A stretch of 64,000 nucleotides of DNA, taken from positions 1 to 64,000 of the forward strand of contig NZ_JBFJUX010000012.1 in assembly GCF_041624475.1 (NCBI RefSeq), written 5' to 3'. Source of the DNA: Litorivivens sp041624475 (GTDB taxonomy: Bacteria > Pseudomonadota > Gammaproteobacteria > Pseudomonadales > Spongiibacteraceae). Shown in pieces: positions 24,872-32,996 of the stretch. The position numbers and the translations under genes are program-made. The notes beneath the pieces are model-generated. The model was not told the origin of the DNA. It saw only the letters and a list, made by a program, of their open reading frames with translations, and did not search any database. How positions within the stretch are numbered: position 1 is the stretch's first letter; each line of letters opens with the position of its first letter.

Positions 24872-26036
24872 GTTCCACCTGTTTGTGTTTTCTATACTGG
24901 CCGTATTGATAGTACGCCGCACAGGCGCCCTCCGACGAAACCATCAGCGCGCCCATCGGCTGCTGCGGCGTGCATTGTTTACCAAACACCTTGCAGTCAT
25001 AGGGCTTGATAGCACCCTTGAGCACTTCGCCACACTGGCAGGCGCTGGGGTCGGCAATGCTGGCCTTGCGAAGGGCAAAGCGTCGCTCTGCATCAAAACC
25101 GGCGTAGGCCTCGGCGATGGCCAGCCCCGAGTGATCGATGGAACCCAATCCGCGCCACTCAAAAAAGTCGCGCAGGGTAAAAACTTCGCCGATGGCTTGC
25201 AGCGCCTGTGTATTGCCGTTTTCGCGAACAACCCGCGCATACTGGTTTTCCAGTCTGGCCTGTCCGTGCAGGTGCTGGCGCACAATCATATGCACCGATT
25301 GCAGTATATCCAGCGGCTCAAAGCCGGTAACCACAAAAGGCAGGCGGTAGCGACTGGGTACAAAATCGAAAACCTGGGTGCCGATAATCATGCTGGCGTG
25401 GCCCGGACCGATAAAGCCGTCCAGCCGCAGGCCCGGCGAATCCAGTATGGCTTTGATAGTGGCGACAATGGTGATGTGATTGCAGAACACGGAGAAATTG
25501 TTGATACCGTCTCGCTTTGCATCTTGCAGGGTAACGGCCGTTGCCGGCAGCGTGGTTTCAAAGCCCAGACCGAAAAACACGACCTCGCGTTCGGGATTGT
25601 CCCGGGCAATGGCCAGTGCGTCGGCGGGCGAGTAAACCGCGCGTACATCGGCCCCTTTGGCGCGCGCATTCAACAAACTGCCCTGTGAGCCGGGCACCCG
25701 CAGGGCGTCACCAAAACTGGTGAAAATCACACCGGGAGTATTGGCGAGGATCAGGCAGTCGTCGATAACCCCCTTGGGTAATACACAGACCGGACAACCG
25801 GGGCCGTGGACCAGTTCTATGGCGTCCGGCAAGAGCTCGTGCAAACCAAAACGGAAAATACTGTGGGTATGGCCGCCGCAGACCTCCATGATTTGCAGGG
25901 GGCGGGTACGCAGAGCCATAAGCGCGTCACTGTCCCGATGAATCTGCTGCAGCAGGGCGCGGGCCAGTGTCGGTTCGCGAAACTCGTCGATGTATTTCAG
26001 CGTGTTACCCATTTCTGCATCGACTTCCGTATTCAT
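24864..26036 (-). CDS. hypD: hydrogenase maturation protein HypD
   Basis: A 390-residue [4Fe-4S] protein that forms the Fe(CN)2CO scaffold with HypC. Conserved motifs are EVCGGHTH, GPGCPVC, GFETT and the cluster-binding C-terminal region (CQCGEVLKG ... CKVFGKQCTP ... SSEGACAAYY). The ATG at 26036 overlaps the stop of the SIS gene (TGATG); a second in-frame ATG at 26012 would give a more usual N-terminus (GNTLKYIDEFREP), so the start is not fully settled. Confidence 0.96.
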   Translation of the reverse strand: MNTEVDAEMGNTLKYIDEFREPTLARALLQQIHRDSDALMALRTRPLQIMEVCGGHTHSIFRFGLHELLPDAIELVHGPGCPVCVLPKGVIDDCLILANTPGVIFTSFGDALRVPGSQGSLLNARAKGADVRAVYSPADALAIARDNPEREVVFFGLGFETTLPATAVTLQDAKRDGINNFSVFCNHITIVATIKAILDSPGLRLDGFIGPGHASMIIGTQVFDFVPSRYRLPFVVTGFEPLDILQSVHMIVRQHLHGQARLENQYARVVRENGNTQALQAIGEVFTLRDFFEWRGLGSIDHSGLAIAEAYAGFDAERRFALRKASIADPSACQCGEVLKGAIKPYDCKVFGKQCTPQQPMGALMVSSEGACAAYYQYGQYRKHKQVEHA

Positions 26037-26689
26037 CAGCGGCGCTCCGCCATCAGGGTATGCACCAGGTCCCACAGAATGTGGTAGCAGGTAACGTGGG
26101 TCTCCTGAATGCGATGGACGCTGTGACTGTTAACCACAAGGCAGTGCTCCACAGCGGGGTGTGTCGCCAGGGCGCCGCCATCGCTACCCAGCAGGGCAAA
26201 GGTATGCAGGCTCTGCGCGTGGGCGGCGGCAAAGGCGTCAATCAAATTGGCGGAGTCACCGCTGGTGGAAATGCCGAACAGCGCATCCCCGCTGCGGCCG
26301 AGCGCCATAACCTGGCGCTGGAAAATAGCGGAAAAACCCACATCGTTGCCGACCGCTGTCAGCGTGGCGATATCGGCGCAGAGATTGATAGCGGGCAGTG
26401 CCGGGCGCCCGGTGGTGACCGGATGGTTGAACTCGACACTCAGGTGGGCGGCATCGCAACTTGAACCGCCATTTCCCATACACAGTAGCTTGCCGCCGCG
26501 CTGAAAGACTTCGGCAAGGGCGCTGGCCATGTCGATCAGGGTGTCGGCATGGCGGTCAAAGAACTGCTGTTTGGTGTCCACGCTGTCGCGACACTTGCGG
26601 GCGATGGATTCCCGTAACTCAGGCACAAGACCTTTGTCCGTTCTCAGATGAGGGTACATTTTCTGCAGAGTGCTATGTGGTTCGGTCAT
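26036..26689 (-). CDS. GmhA-like SIS-domain isomerase in the hyp operon
   Basis: A 217-residue SIS protein similar to sedoheptulose-7-phosphate isomerase GmhA, with about 25 extra N-terminal residues. The GmhA active-site pattern is kept: GNGGSSCDAAH with the zinc His, then Glu in SVEF, GISTSGDSAN for the phosphate, and the IQETH Gln/His pair. It overlaps hypC and hypD by 4 nt and 1 nt, so it is certainly part of the operon. Its link to hydrogenase maturation is unexplained. I recall similar genes beside hypC/hypD in actinobacteria, but could not verify this. Confidence 0.9.
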   Translation of the reverse strand: MTEPHSTLQKMYPHLRTDKGLVPELRESIARKCRDSVDTKQQFFDRHADTLIDMASALAEVFQRGGKLLCMGNGGSSCDAAHLSVEFNHPVTTGRPALPAINLCADIATLTAVGNDVGFSAIFQRQVMALGRSGDALFGISTSGDSANLIDAFAAAHAQSLHTFALLGSDGGALATHPAVEHCLVVNSHSVHRIQETHVTCYHILWDLVHTLMAERR

Positions 26690-26946
26690 GCGGAAAAGGC
26701 TCCGTCGGCTTCGCCGATCTGCTTTAACAGGGTCAAGGTCAGCTCAGCTTCCTGCTCGTCGATGATCGACATTGCAAAGCCTACGTGGACCAATACCCAG
26801 CAGCCAATGTAGTCGGCAATGGGCGTGTCGGGTTCAACCACACAGGCCAGATTCACTTCCCGGCTTACGCCACCCACGTTGACCAAGGCCAGTTTATGTT
26901 CGGCGTGGGTAATGGCGCTTATCCGGGCGGGTATGCCAAGGCACAT
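26686..26946 (-). CDS. hypC: hydrogenase assembly chaperone HypC
   Basis: An 86-residue HypC/HupF protein that carries the iron-cyanide-CO moiety with HypD and escorts it to the large-subunit precursor. The N-terminal MCLGIPARI has the essential Cys2, and VGGVSREVNL follows. The start overlaps the hypF stop (TGATG). Confidence 0.96.
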   Translation of the reverse strand: MCLGIPARISAITHAEHKLALVNVGGVSREVNLACVVEPDTPIADYIGCWVLVHVGFAMSIIDEQEAELTLTLLKQIGEADGAFSA

Positions 26947-29264
26947 CAGGTCGTCTCCTTAGCCAGTTGTGAACGAGCGGCGGCAACGCAGGCCTGGCCC
27001 AGAGCCAGTCCACCGTCGTTGGCGGGCACCTGTCTATGCAGCAGTACCTGAAAGCCTTTTTCCCGCAGTGCCTGCTCAGTAAGGTTTGTCAGAGTGATGT
27101 TCTGAAATACACCGCCGGTCAGCGCAACGGTTTGCTCAGTCCACTCATCTTCCTGAGCGTAAAGCGCGGTTGCTATCGCGGCAATGCTCTGAGCCAATCC
27201 CTTGTGAAAACGCCGGGCGATATCTTCGCGGCTCGCGCCCGCCTGCAGATCCTGTCGGATCGATGGCCACAGCTCGGCGGTGGAGAGGGAAAGCCCTGAA
27301 TCCAGCGCAACAACGGGCAGGCTATACGTAGAGTCGCAACGACTGACGCTCGCCAGTGCTTCCAGCTGCATCGCGGCCTGGCCTTCGTAGTGATTGTCAC
27401 TGATATTCAGCGCGGCGGCGACGGCGTCAAACAAGCGTCCAATGGAGCTGGTGGCCGGGCAATTAACGCCGGCCTGAAGTTGCGTGGACAGGCTGGCCAG
27501 TGGTTTATCCGTCAGCGCGTTAAAACCACAGGCGACCTGATCAAGCTGATGGCTGTGCAGTTGCGCGAAAAGATTGCGCCAGGGTTGCCTCGCCGCCAGT
27601 TCGCCACCCACCAGAGGAAATGTCTGCAGGTGCCCCAGTCGCCGATAACGGCGGTAGTCTGCCAGCAAAAATTCTCCACCCCAAAGTGTGCCGTCGTCGC
27701 CCAGCCCGCTGCCGTCAAAACACACACAGAGAATGGGCGCAGCGCTGAGAGGGCGCAGGTTGTCGGCCAGACAACTGGCGGCATGGGCGTGATGATGCCA
27801 AATGCTCTGTACTTGCAAGCCCGATGCTTCCGCAAGGGTTTGCGCATGACGGGTGCTGAAGTATTCCGGGTGTTGGTCGCAGGCAAGTTGGCTTGGTGTG
27901 AAGCCCTGCAGTGTGCTGAGCTGTTCAATCAGCGCTGTCCAGTCCTGACGCAGCGCCGGGCTGTCCAGATCGCCCACCCAGGGTGAGAGAACCGCCTGGC
28001 CGCCAAGCAGGCAGAAGGTGTTTTTTTCGTGGCCGCCGAGGGCGAGTACTCTAGCCTGGCCGTCAAAGCCGGGAGGCAGCGGCAGCGGCGCGGGGGCATA
28101 TCCACGGGCCCGGCGCAGGGGCTGCAGGGTATTGGCCACCAGCTGAACCAGGGAGTCATCGGCGCGCTGTTTGATTGTGCGGTTGTGCCAGAGAATGCCG
28201 ATTATCTGTTGGTTGGCGAACTCAATGGCTTGAGCCGCGTCGATGAGCGAGGGCCGACCGGGAAAGTTGGCACTGGTCAGCACAATGGGGTGATCAAGAC
28301 CTTCCAGCAGAACGTGATGCAAAGGGGAGTGCGCCAGCATGATCCCGAGTCGGGGCATATCGGGAGCAAGCTTTGTGTTTAAAGTGTGGTCTTTGCACGC
28401 CTGCACTAAAACGATAGGGGCTGCCGGCGAGCGCAGTGCTTCCGCTTCCTGTTGAGATATGTGGGCAATACTCTGGGCTTGTGCGAGATTGGCACACAGT
28501 ATGGCTAGTGGTTTGTGGGGGCGGTTTTTAAGGGCTCTCAGACGAGATATAGCCAGATCGTTATTTGCCTTGCAGGCCAGCTGGAAACAGCCGGTGCCTT
28601 GTAGGGTGATAATCTCTCCGGCGTTAAGGGCGGCTATTGCAGAGCTCATCGCCGATTCGGCGCTGAAGGTGCCGCCGGCGGGGGAGCGGAAGGAAATAGC
28701 GGGGCCACAGGCCGGGCAGGCGATGGGCTCGGCGTGAAAGCGCCGGTCTTCTGGATTGTGGTACTCCGTCTCGCAGCATTTGCAAAATGGGAATTCAGCC
28801 AGTGAGGTATTGGCTCTATCCCAGGGCAGAGTCTCCAGCACCGTATAGCGGGGGCCGCATTCGGTGCAGTGAGTAAAGGGATAGTGATAGCGGCGATCAG
28901 CCGGATCAAACAGCTCACTGCGGCAGCGCTCGCACAGGGCGCGATCGGGCATCAGCTGTACCGCTTTTTTCTCGCTAAGGCTTGGGCATACGGCGAATTT
29001 ATGGGGCGCGCCGGACGTGTTGAGGTCTCGCGTAGCAATGCCCGCAATCTGCGCTCCAAGGGGCGGATGGTCGCGCAGTTCGTGTAATGCCCGCTGGATC
29101 GCGCTGCGTTCTCCAAACCAGCGAATGGTCACTTCACCGCCGCAATTGAACACTTCGCCGGTCAGCCCGTTGCTCTGCGACAGGCGATAGATCATCGGGC
29201 GCATACCGACGCCCTGTACCAGCCCCGTGAGCGATACTTCGAGGGCTGTCGAAGTGCTTGTCAC
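26946..29264 (-). CDS. hypF: carbamoyltransferase HypF
   Basis: A 772-residue enzyme that uses carbamoyl phosphate to modify the HypE terminal Cys. Domains are in the usual order: acylphosphatase (GLVQGVGMRP at about 14-23), two zinc-finger units (CERC ... CTEC; CKCC ... CPAC, about 105-190), a Sua5/YrdC domain (about 200-385), and a Kae1-like domain with HHHAHAAS near residue 480. Start is GTG at 29264 with GGGAG 7 nt upstream, overlapping the previous stop by 4 nt (GTGA). Confidence 0.97.
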   Translation of the reverse strand: MTSTSTALEVSLTGLVQGVGMRPMIYRLSQSNGLTGEVFNCGGEVTIRWFGERSAIQRALHELRDHPPLGAQIAGIATRDLNTSGAPHKFAVCPSLSEKKAVQLMPDRALCERCRSELFDPADRRYHYPFTHCTECGPRYTVLETLPWDRANTSLAEFPFCKCCETEYHNPEDRRFHAEPIACPACGPAISFRSPAGGTFSAESAMSSAIAALNAGEIITLQGTGCFQLACKANNDLAISRLRALKNRPHKPLAILCANLAQAQSIAHISQQEAEALRSPAAPIVLVQACKDHTLNTKLAPDMPRLGIMLAHSPLHHVLLEGLDHPIVLTSANFPGRPSLIDAAQAIEFANQQIIGILWHNRTIKQRADDSLVQLVANTLQPLRRARGYAPAPLPLPPGFDGQARVLALGGHEKNTFCLLGGQAVLSPWVGDLDSPALRQDWTALIEQLSTLQGFTPSQLACDQHPEYFSTRHAQTLAEASGLQVQSIWHHHAHAASCLADNLRPLSAAPILCVCFDGSGLGDDGTLWGGEFLLADYRRYRRLGHLQTFPLVGGELAARQPWRNLFAQLHSHQLDQVACGFNALTDKPLASLSTQLQAGVNCPATSSIGRLFDAVAAALNISDNHYEGQAAMQLEALASVSRCDSTYSLPVVALDSGLSLSTAELWPSIRQDLQAGASREDIARRFHKGLAQSIAAIATALYAQEDEWTEQTVALTGGVFQNITLTNLTEQALREKGFQVLLHRQVPANDGGLALGQACVAAARSQLAKETT

Positions 29265-29818
29265 GAATGTTCTCCCTGTGCGGCGCTGACGCGAGCGCGG
29301 GCTTCCGCGGCACTGATAACCTGCACTACCTGAACGTCGCCGCTCTGTTGGGTCGGCATGACCTCAATGGTCTGTATCCACTCGCAGGCCGTGCTCAGCG
29401 CCGTCTCGATAGCCTGCGCTGCGCCTGGGTCGGCGGTGCCGAGCATTTCGATTACCACGCGTTTGTCGCCGGTGATCTCTAACAGCCGCACATCGCCGCC
29501 GTGCTGCTTAAGATCGGCTCGCACAGCGTCCAGCGTCGTAAGAACCTGCTCCTGTTGTGAGGGCTTGATCAGGCCGTGACGGCGCAACAGGGTGTACACC
29601 GCCGGGCTGGCAGTGGCTTCACGCAGGGCGCGATTGGCAGCGGGGTCGCGGGCCAGCTGTGAAACCAGGTCCTGCAGGGCCTGTCTGTGGAAGGCCTCGA
29701 CGCTGTCGCGCAGCTCGAGCGCGATTTTGGCGTTGTCAGGTGCCAGTTGCTGACACTGTTCGCTCAGACTATCGATCCGGCTCGCCAGAGTTTCCAGTGT
29801 TTCGTCAGCGGGCTTCAT
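29261..29818 (-). CDS. NifU-like protein lacking the CxxC cluster site
   Basis: A 185-residue protein. Residues 1-80 are helical; residues 90-155 follow the NifU C-terminal (NFU) domain closely: VRADLKQHGGDVRLLEI, then a short strand and the loop after VVIEML. In standard NFU domains that loop carries G-x-C-x-x-C, which binds the cluster. Here it reads GTADPGAA (127-134), with neither cysteine. C145 and C22 are the only cysteines. The start at 29818 overlaps the protease stop by 4 nt. It probably is a scaffold or docking version of the domain rather than an Fe-S carrier; its partner is unknown. Confidence 0.85.
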   Translation of the reverse strand: MKPADETLETLASRIDSLSEQCQQLAPDNAKIALELRDSVEAFHRQALQDLVSQLARDPAANRALREATASPAVYTLLRRHGLIKPSQQEQVLTTLDAVRADLKQHGGDVRLLEITGDKRVVIEMLGTADPGAAQAIETALSTACEWIQTIEVMPTQQSGDVQVVQVISAAEARARVSAAQGEHS

Positions 29819-30414
29819 ACGTCTGGTTTCCCTGAGTGATAGATTGAGTGGGCGGCTGAGCGATCCGGCAATGTCATATCGGCGCGGGATAGTGCGGTCG
29901 AGTCCTGCGGCCAATAGCGTTCGCTCAGCTGCTCGCAAAGCCTGTCCGCCGCAGCCCTTACGGTGTCGCTTAGCGTCAGTCCTAGGCCCAGGTTTTCAGC
30001 TTCAATCAGGTAAACGCTGATGTCGTTTGGAAACTCGTCACCGAAAATGCGTTGCCCTGCATACACGGCGTTTTCCCAGCGAAAGTTGTGGAGGTTCAGA
30101 CCCGGTTCGGGAATACGTTCCAGCTCCGCGCCGGGCACTTTGCACAGGGTTCCCGGGGCTTGCCCGCTGTCGCTGGCGTCAATCAGGATCAGGGTGCTGC
30201 ATCCGCGCGCTTTGAACATGACTTCCATGCCATTGGTGCCGGTATCAAACAGACGAATATCGGCTCGGGCAGGCAGGCTTGAAAGCTGCTGTACAACATA
30301 GCTGGCAACGCCGTCGTCACTGCGGTTGCTGTTGCCACAGGCAATGATGGCGGTAAAGGGTGAGGTGTCTTCCGCTTTGCCGGGCCCCGGGTTTTTCAAT
30401 TTACATTCACTCAT
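29815..30414 (-). CDS. hupD: hydrogenase maturation endopeptidase (HupD/HybD type)
   Basis: A 199-residue protease that removes the C-terminal tail of the large subunit after nickel insertion. The N-terminal IIACGNSNRSDDGVASYV matches the family GNxLxxDDG motif with the metal-binding acidic residue; the second ligand region is FDTGTNGME (about 56-64) and the third is LNLHNF (H109), where the family has a conserved His. ATG at 30414 is 1 nt after the large-subunit stop. Confidence 0.92.
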   Translation of the reverse strand: MSECKLKNPGPGKAEDTSPFTAIIACGNSNRSDDGVASYVVQQLSSLPARADIRLFDTGTNGMEVMFKARGCSTLILIDASDSGQAPGTLCKVPGAELERIPEPGLNLHNFRWENAVYAGQRIFGDEFPNDISVYLIEAENLGLGLTLSDTVRAAADRLCEQLSERYWPQDSTALSRADMTLPDRSAAHSIYHSGKPDV

Positions 30415-30415
30415 A

Positions 30416-32011
30416 TCAAGTGACCTGAAAGCGGGCCAGTTCTTCCCCTGAGCTGGCATCGTGGGCGTGCACGGTACAGACCATGCAGGAATCAAAGGAA
30501 CGCGCCACCTGACCCACTTCGACCGGGTCGCGCGGATTGGCGACAGGTGTGCCGATGAGTGCCTGTTCCAGGGGACCGCGATTGCCTTCGCCGTCGCGCG
30601 GGCCAATATTCCAGGTAGTAGGGGACACAATCTGGTAGTTCGCGATTTTGCCGTCGCGCACATCAATCCAATGAGCCAGTGCGCCGCGCGCGGCTTCGGT
30701 GGCGCCGAAGCCGCGGCCATCGATTTCTTTGGGTTTTTCATACCAGGTGTCGTGCAACCGAAACTCGCGCAGACAGTGCTCCGCTTCCCGGTAAAGTTTT
30801 ACCACTTCATGCATGCGCGCAAAGTGCCTGAGCAGCAGACTGGAACCGCCGAAATGGCGCATCATGTCACTCACCAGGGTGTTGTGGGCCTGCCAGGGTT
30901 CGCGCTGCTTTGAAGCGACAAGATTGCGCGCCAGGCCTCCGGTTTCCAGCCGGCCCAGACCTTCATAGAGCACGGCTGTGCTCCAGGAATACTTCTCGTC
31001 GTGGTTGATACTGTTGTCGTGACGAGGCCGCGTATCCCGGTCGAAAGGGTGGGTATCGCCGTTGCCTTCGTCGTACCAGGCGCGCTGTGTGTTTTCGCGC
31101 ACAAATCGGTGGTCGACCTCGCTGTGGGAGTCGGTGGCAAAATCGTAAATGCCGGAGGGCACCCGCAAGGTTGCGTTGCGCCCGATGATAGTTGGCTGCT
31201 GGTAGCGGTCTTCGTGGGGCAAGCAGCCCCAGGCGAGAAATTTGTCGTGGCCGCGACCGAACTTGTCGAGCCCAATGTCCAGCCCCATCCGCCAGTAGAG
31301 GCCCAGGTCCGAATTGGCGTGCTCGGGTGACTCGTCCAGCCAGGCCTGAAACTCATCGTAGCTGCTGATCTGGCTGTAGCGATCGATGGAGCAGCCCAGC
31401 CAGATCGGTTCAATCCATTCGCGGCGGAAGTTCTCCATGATTGCCCAGGCGCGGGTGACATCGGTAAGCGTCGGCGCACACATTACCCCGCCCGGGACCA
31501 TAAAGCTGGAGTGGGGCCATTGGCCGCCGAACAGGGCGTAGACCTCGACCGGGCGACCGGAAATGGTGATACCTATTTCGTAGTGGGTGCCGGTATAGGC
31601 ACTCCAGCGGCGCACGGCTTCTTCGTAGAAGGGGCTGCCCGAATACTTGGGGTTGGTAAAATCGATCTGGAACAGACCGTAGTGATGTCGTACAAAACTC
31701 TGCAGGCTTTCCACGATCTGACCAAGATTGCGCGCCAGAATGGCGTTGCGCGGCACCTGCGTTCCCCAGGCGGTATCCAGTGCCCAAGCGGCACAGGTGA
31801 GGTGGGATGCACCACAGATACCGCAGGCGCGCGGGGTAATGATCAGCCCGGCCTGGGGATCCTTGTCCTTGAGAATGATCTCCAGGCCGCGAAAAAGTTC
31901 GGCTGTGGTCCAGGCATCCACCACTTCGCCGCCGCGAATATCCACGCGCACATCGAGATCGCCTTCCACCCGCCCGACCGGGGAGATATCCAGTCGTGTC
32001 GTTTTGCTCAA
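30416..32011 (-). CDS. hupL: [NiFe]-hydrogenase large subunit, group 2a type
   Basis: A 531-residue catalytic subunit. The four cysteines that hold the Ni-Fe site are in RACGICGASH (C63, C66) and near the C-terminus in DSCMVCTVH (C509, C512), where a Ser replaces the more usual Pro of DPC. Cleavage after H515 by the neighbouring endopeptidase would release a 16-residue tail. With the small subunit it oxidises H2; overall sequence is like the cyanobacterial HupL / mycobacterial Huc class rather than the membrane-bound group 1. It starts 22 nt after the small-subunit gene. Confidence 0.95.
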   Translation of the reverse strand: MSKTTRLDISPVGRVEGDLDVRVDIRGGEVVDAWTTAELFRGLEIILKDKDPQAGLIITPRACGICGASHLTCAAWALDTAWGTQVPRNAILARNLGQIVESLQSFVRHHYGLFQIDFTNPKYSGSPFYEEAVRRWSAYTGTHYEIGITISGRPVEVYALFGGQWPHSSFMVPGGVMCAPTLTDVTRAWAIMENFRREWIEPIWLGCSIDRYSQISSYDEFQAWLDESPEHANSDLGLYWRMGLDIGLDKFGRGHDKFLAWGCLPHEDRYQQPTIIGRNATLRVPSGIYDFATDSHSEVDHRFVRENTQRAWYDEGNGDTHPFDRDTRPRHDNSINHDEKYSWSTAVLYEGLGRLETGGLARNLVASKQREPWQAHNTLVSDMMRHFGGSSLLLRHFARMHEVVKLYREAEHCLREFRLHDTWYEKPKEIDGRGFGATEAARGALAHWIDVRDGKIANYQIVSPTTWNIGPRDGEGNRGPLEQALIGTPVANPRDPVEVGQVARSFDSCMVCTVHAHDASSGEELARFQVT

Positions 32012-32033
32012 CGGCCTGTTCCCTCTAGTTTGT

Positions 32034-32996
32034 TCATACGAGAAATATGTCTTCCTCGGCCCACTGGGGCGCCGCCACCTTGGCTGCCGCCGTCAGTTTC
32101 ATATAGCCCACTTTGTCGAGACCTTCCGGCAGGTCGCGGGGCAGGCCCATGACGGTCTGGCTTTTGAATACGGTGCCCGGCGCAAGATCAAAAAATGGAA
32201 ACTCCGGTTCGGTACAGCCAATACAGGGCATGCCGGACCGAGTCTTCGATGATTGCCGGTTCCAGAGTATGCGATTGCACGACGAGCGTGTTACCGGCCC
32301 GCGGCAGCCCAGGTCGTAGTAGAGGCAGCCCTTGCGCTGGGCAAACTCGGTGGCTGCAATCTTGTAAGTGTAGTGCATATTGCGAGTACAGCCGGTCTGG
32401 GTAAAGGTGCTAAAAAAGGTCTTCGGCCGCTGCAGCTCGTCCAGCCCGATATCCCGCGCTCTGCCTGTGGCCAGGGCAACCAGTATCTGCGAAATCCAGT
32501 CGGGGTGGGCCGGGCAGCCGGGAATGTTGATCACCGGCAGACCACCCTGACTGATATAGGCAGTGCCGAGTGCACCGCCACGTTTTTTCTTGAGATATTG
32601 CAGCCCCTCGGAGTCAGTGGGATTGGGCGCCGTGGCCGGGATGCCGCCCCAGCTGGCGCAGTCGCCGATGGCAACCAGATAACGCGCTTGATCCGCCAGA
32701 TCGTTGACCCAGTCTTTCATGGGTTTGCCTGCAAAGCGATTCCAGCGGCCCGTTCCGTCCGGGCCATTAATCACCGTGCCTTCGTAGACGAAGATGTCCA
32801 GCGGAATGCTGCCGTCGCAGCAGCCTTTGAGGATATCCTGCACCGCGTCGCCCAGCTCCGGGCTCAGGGAGGGGTGCCACAGAATATTGATATCAAACTC
32901 GCGCACCAATTCCACAAAACTGGGTTGCTGGGCGTTGAGAAACGACATGGTATTACCGGAGCAGGCACCGCCTTGCAGCCAGAGCAGGTTTGTCAT
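32034..32996 (-). CDS. hupS: [NiFe]-hydrogenase small subunit, group 2a type
   Basis: A 320-residue electron-relay subunit. It begins MTNLLWLQGGACSGNTMSFL with no Tat signal (no RRxFxK), so it stays in the cytoplasm or is membrane-associated from inside. The proximal cluster site is CSGN: C12 is present but N15 replaces the second Cys. Other cluster cysteines are C113, C161, C203, C224, C231, C240, C258 and C261. The pattern and the C-terminal AEEDIF are as I remember them for cyanobacterial HupS and mycobacterial HucS (group 2a), several of which oxidise H2 at very low levels. It overlaps the upstream kinase gene by 4 nt. Confidence 0.95.
   Translation of the reverse strand: MTNLLWLQGGACSGNTMSFLNAQQPSFVELVREFDINILWHPSLSPELGDAVQDILKGCCDGSIPLDIFVYEGTVINGPDGTGRWNRFAGKPMKDWVNDLADQARYLVAIGDCASWGGIPATAPNPTDSEGLQYLKKKRGGALGTAYISQGGLPVINIPGCPAHPDWISQILVALATGRARDIGLDELQRPKTFFSTFTQTGCTRNMHYTYKIAATEFAQRKGCLYYDLGCRGPVTRSSCNRILWNRQSSKTRSGMPCIGCTEPEFPFFDLAPGTVFKSQTVMGLPRDLPEGLDKVGYMKLTAAAKVAAPQWAEEDIFLV

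Noticed and set aside
24774..25688. 304-codon plus-strand frame across hypE/hypD
   Set aside because: HypE and HypD are intact on the minus strand with all key cysteines; this frame spans both genes and has no domain.
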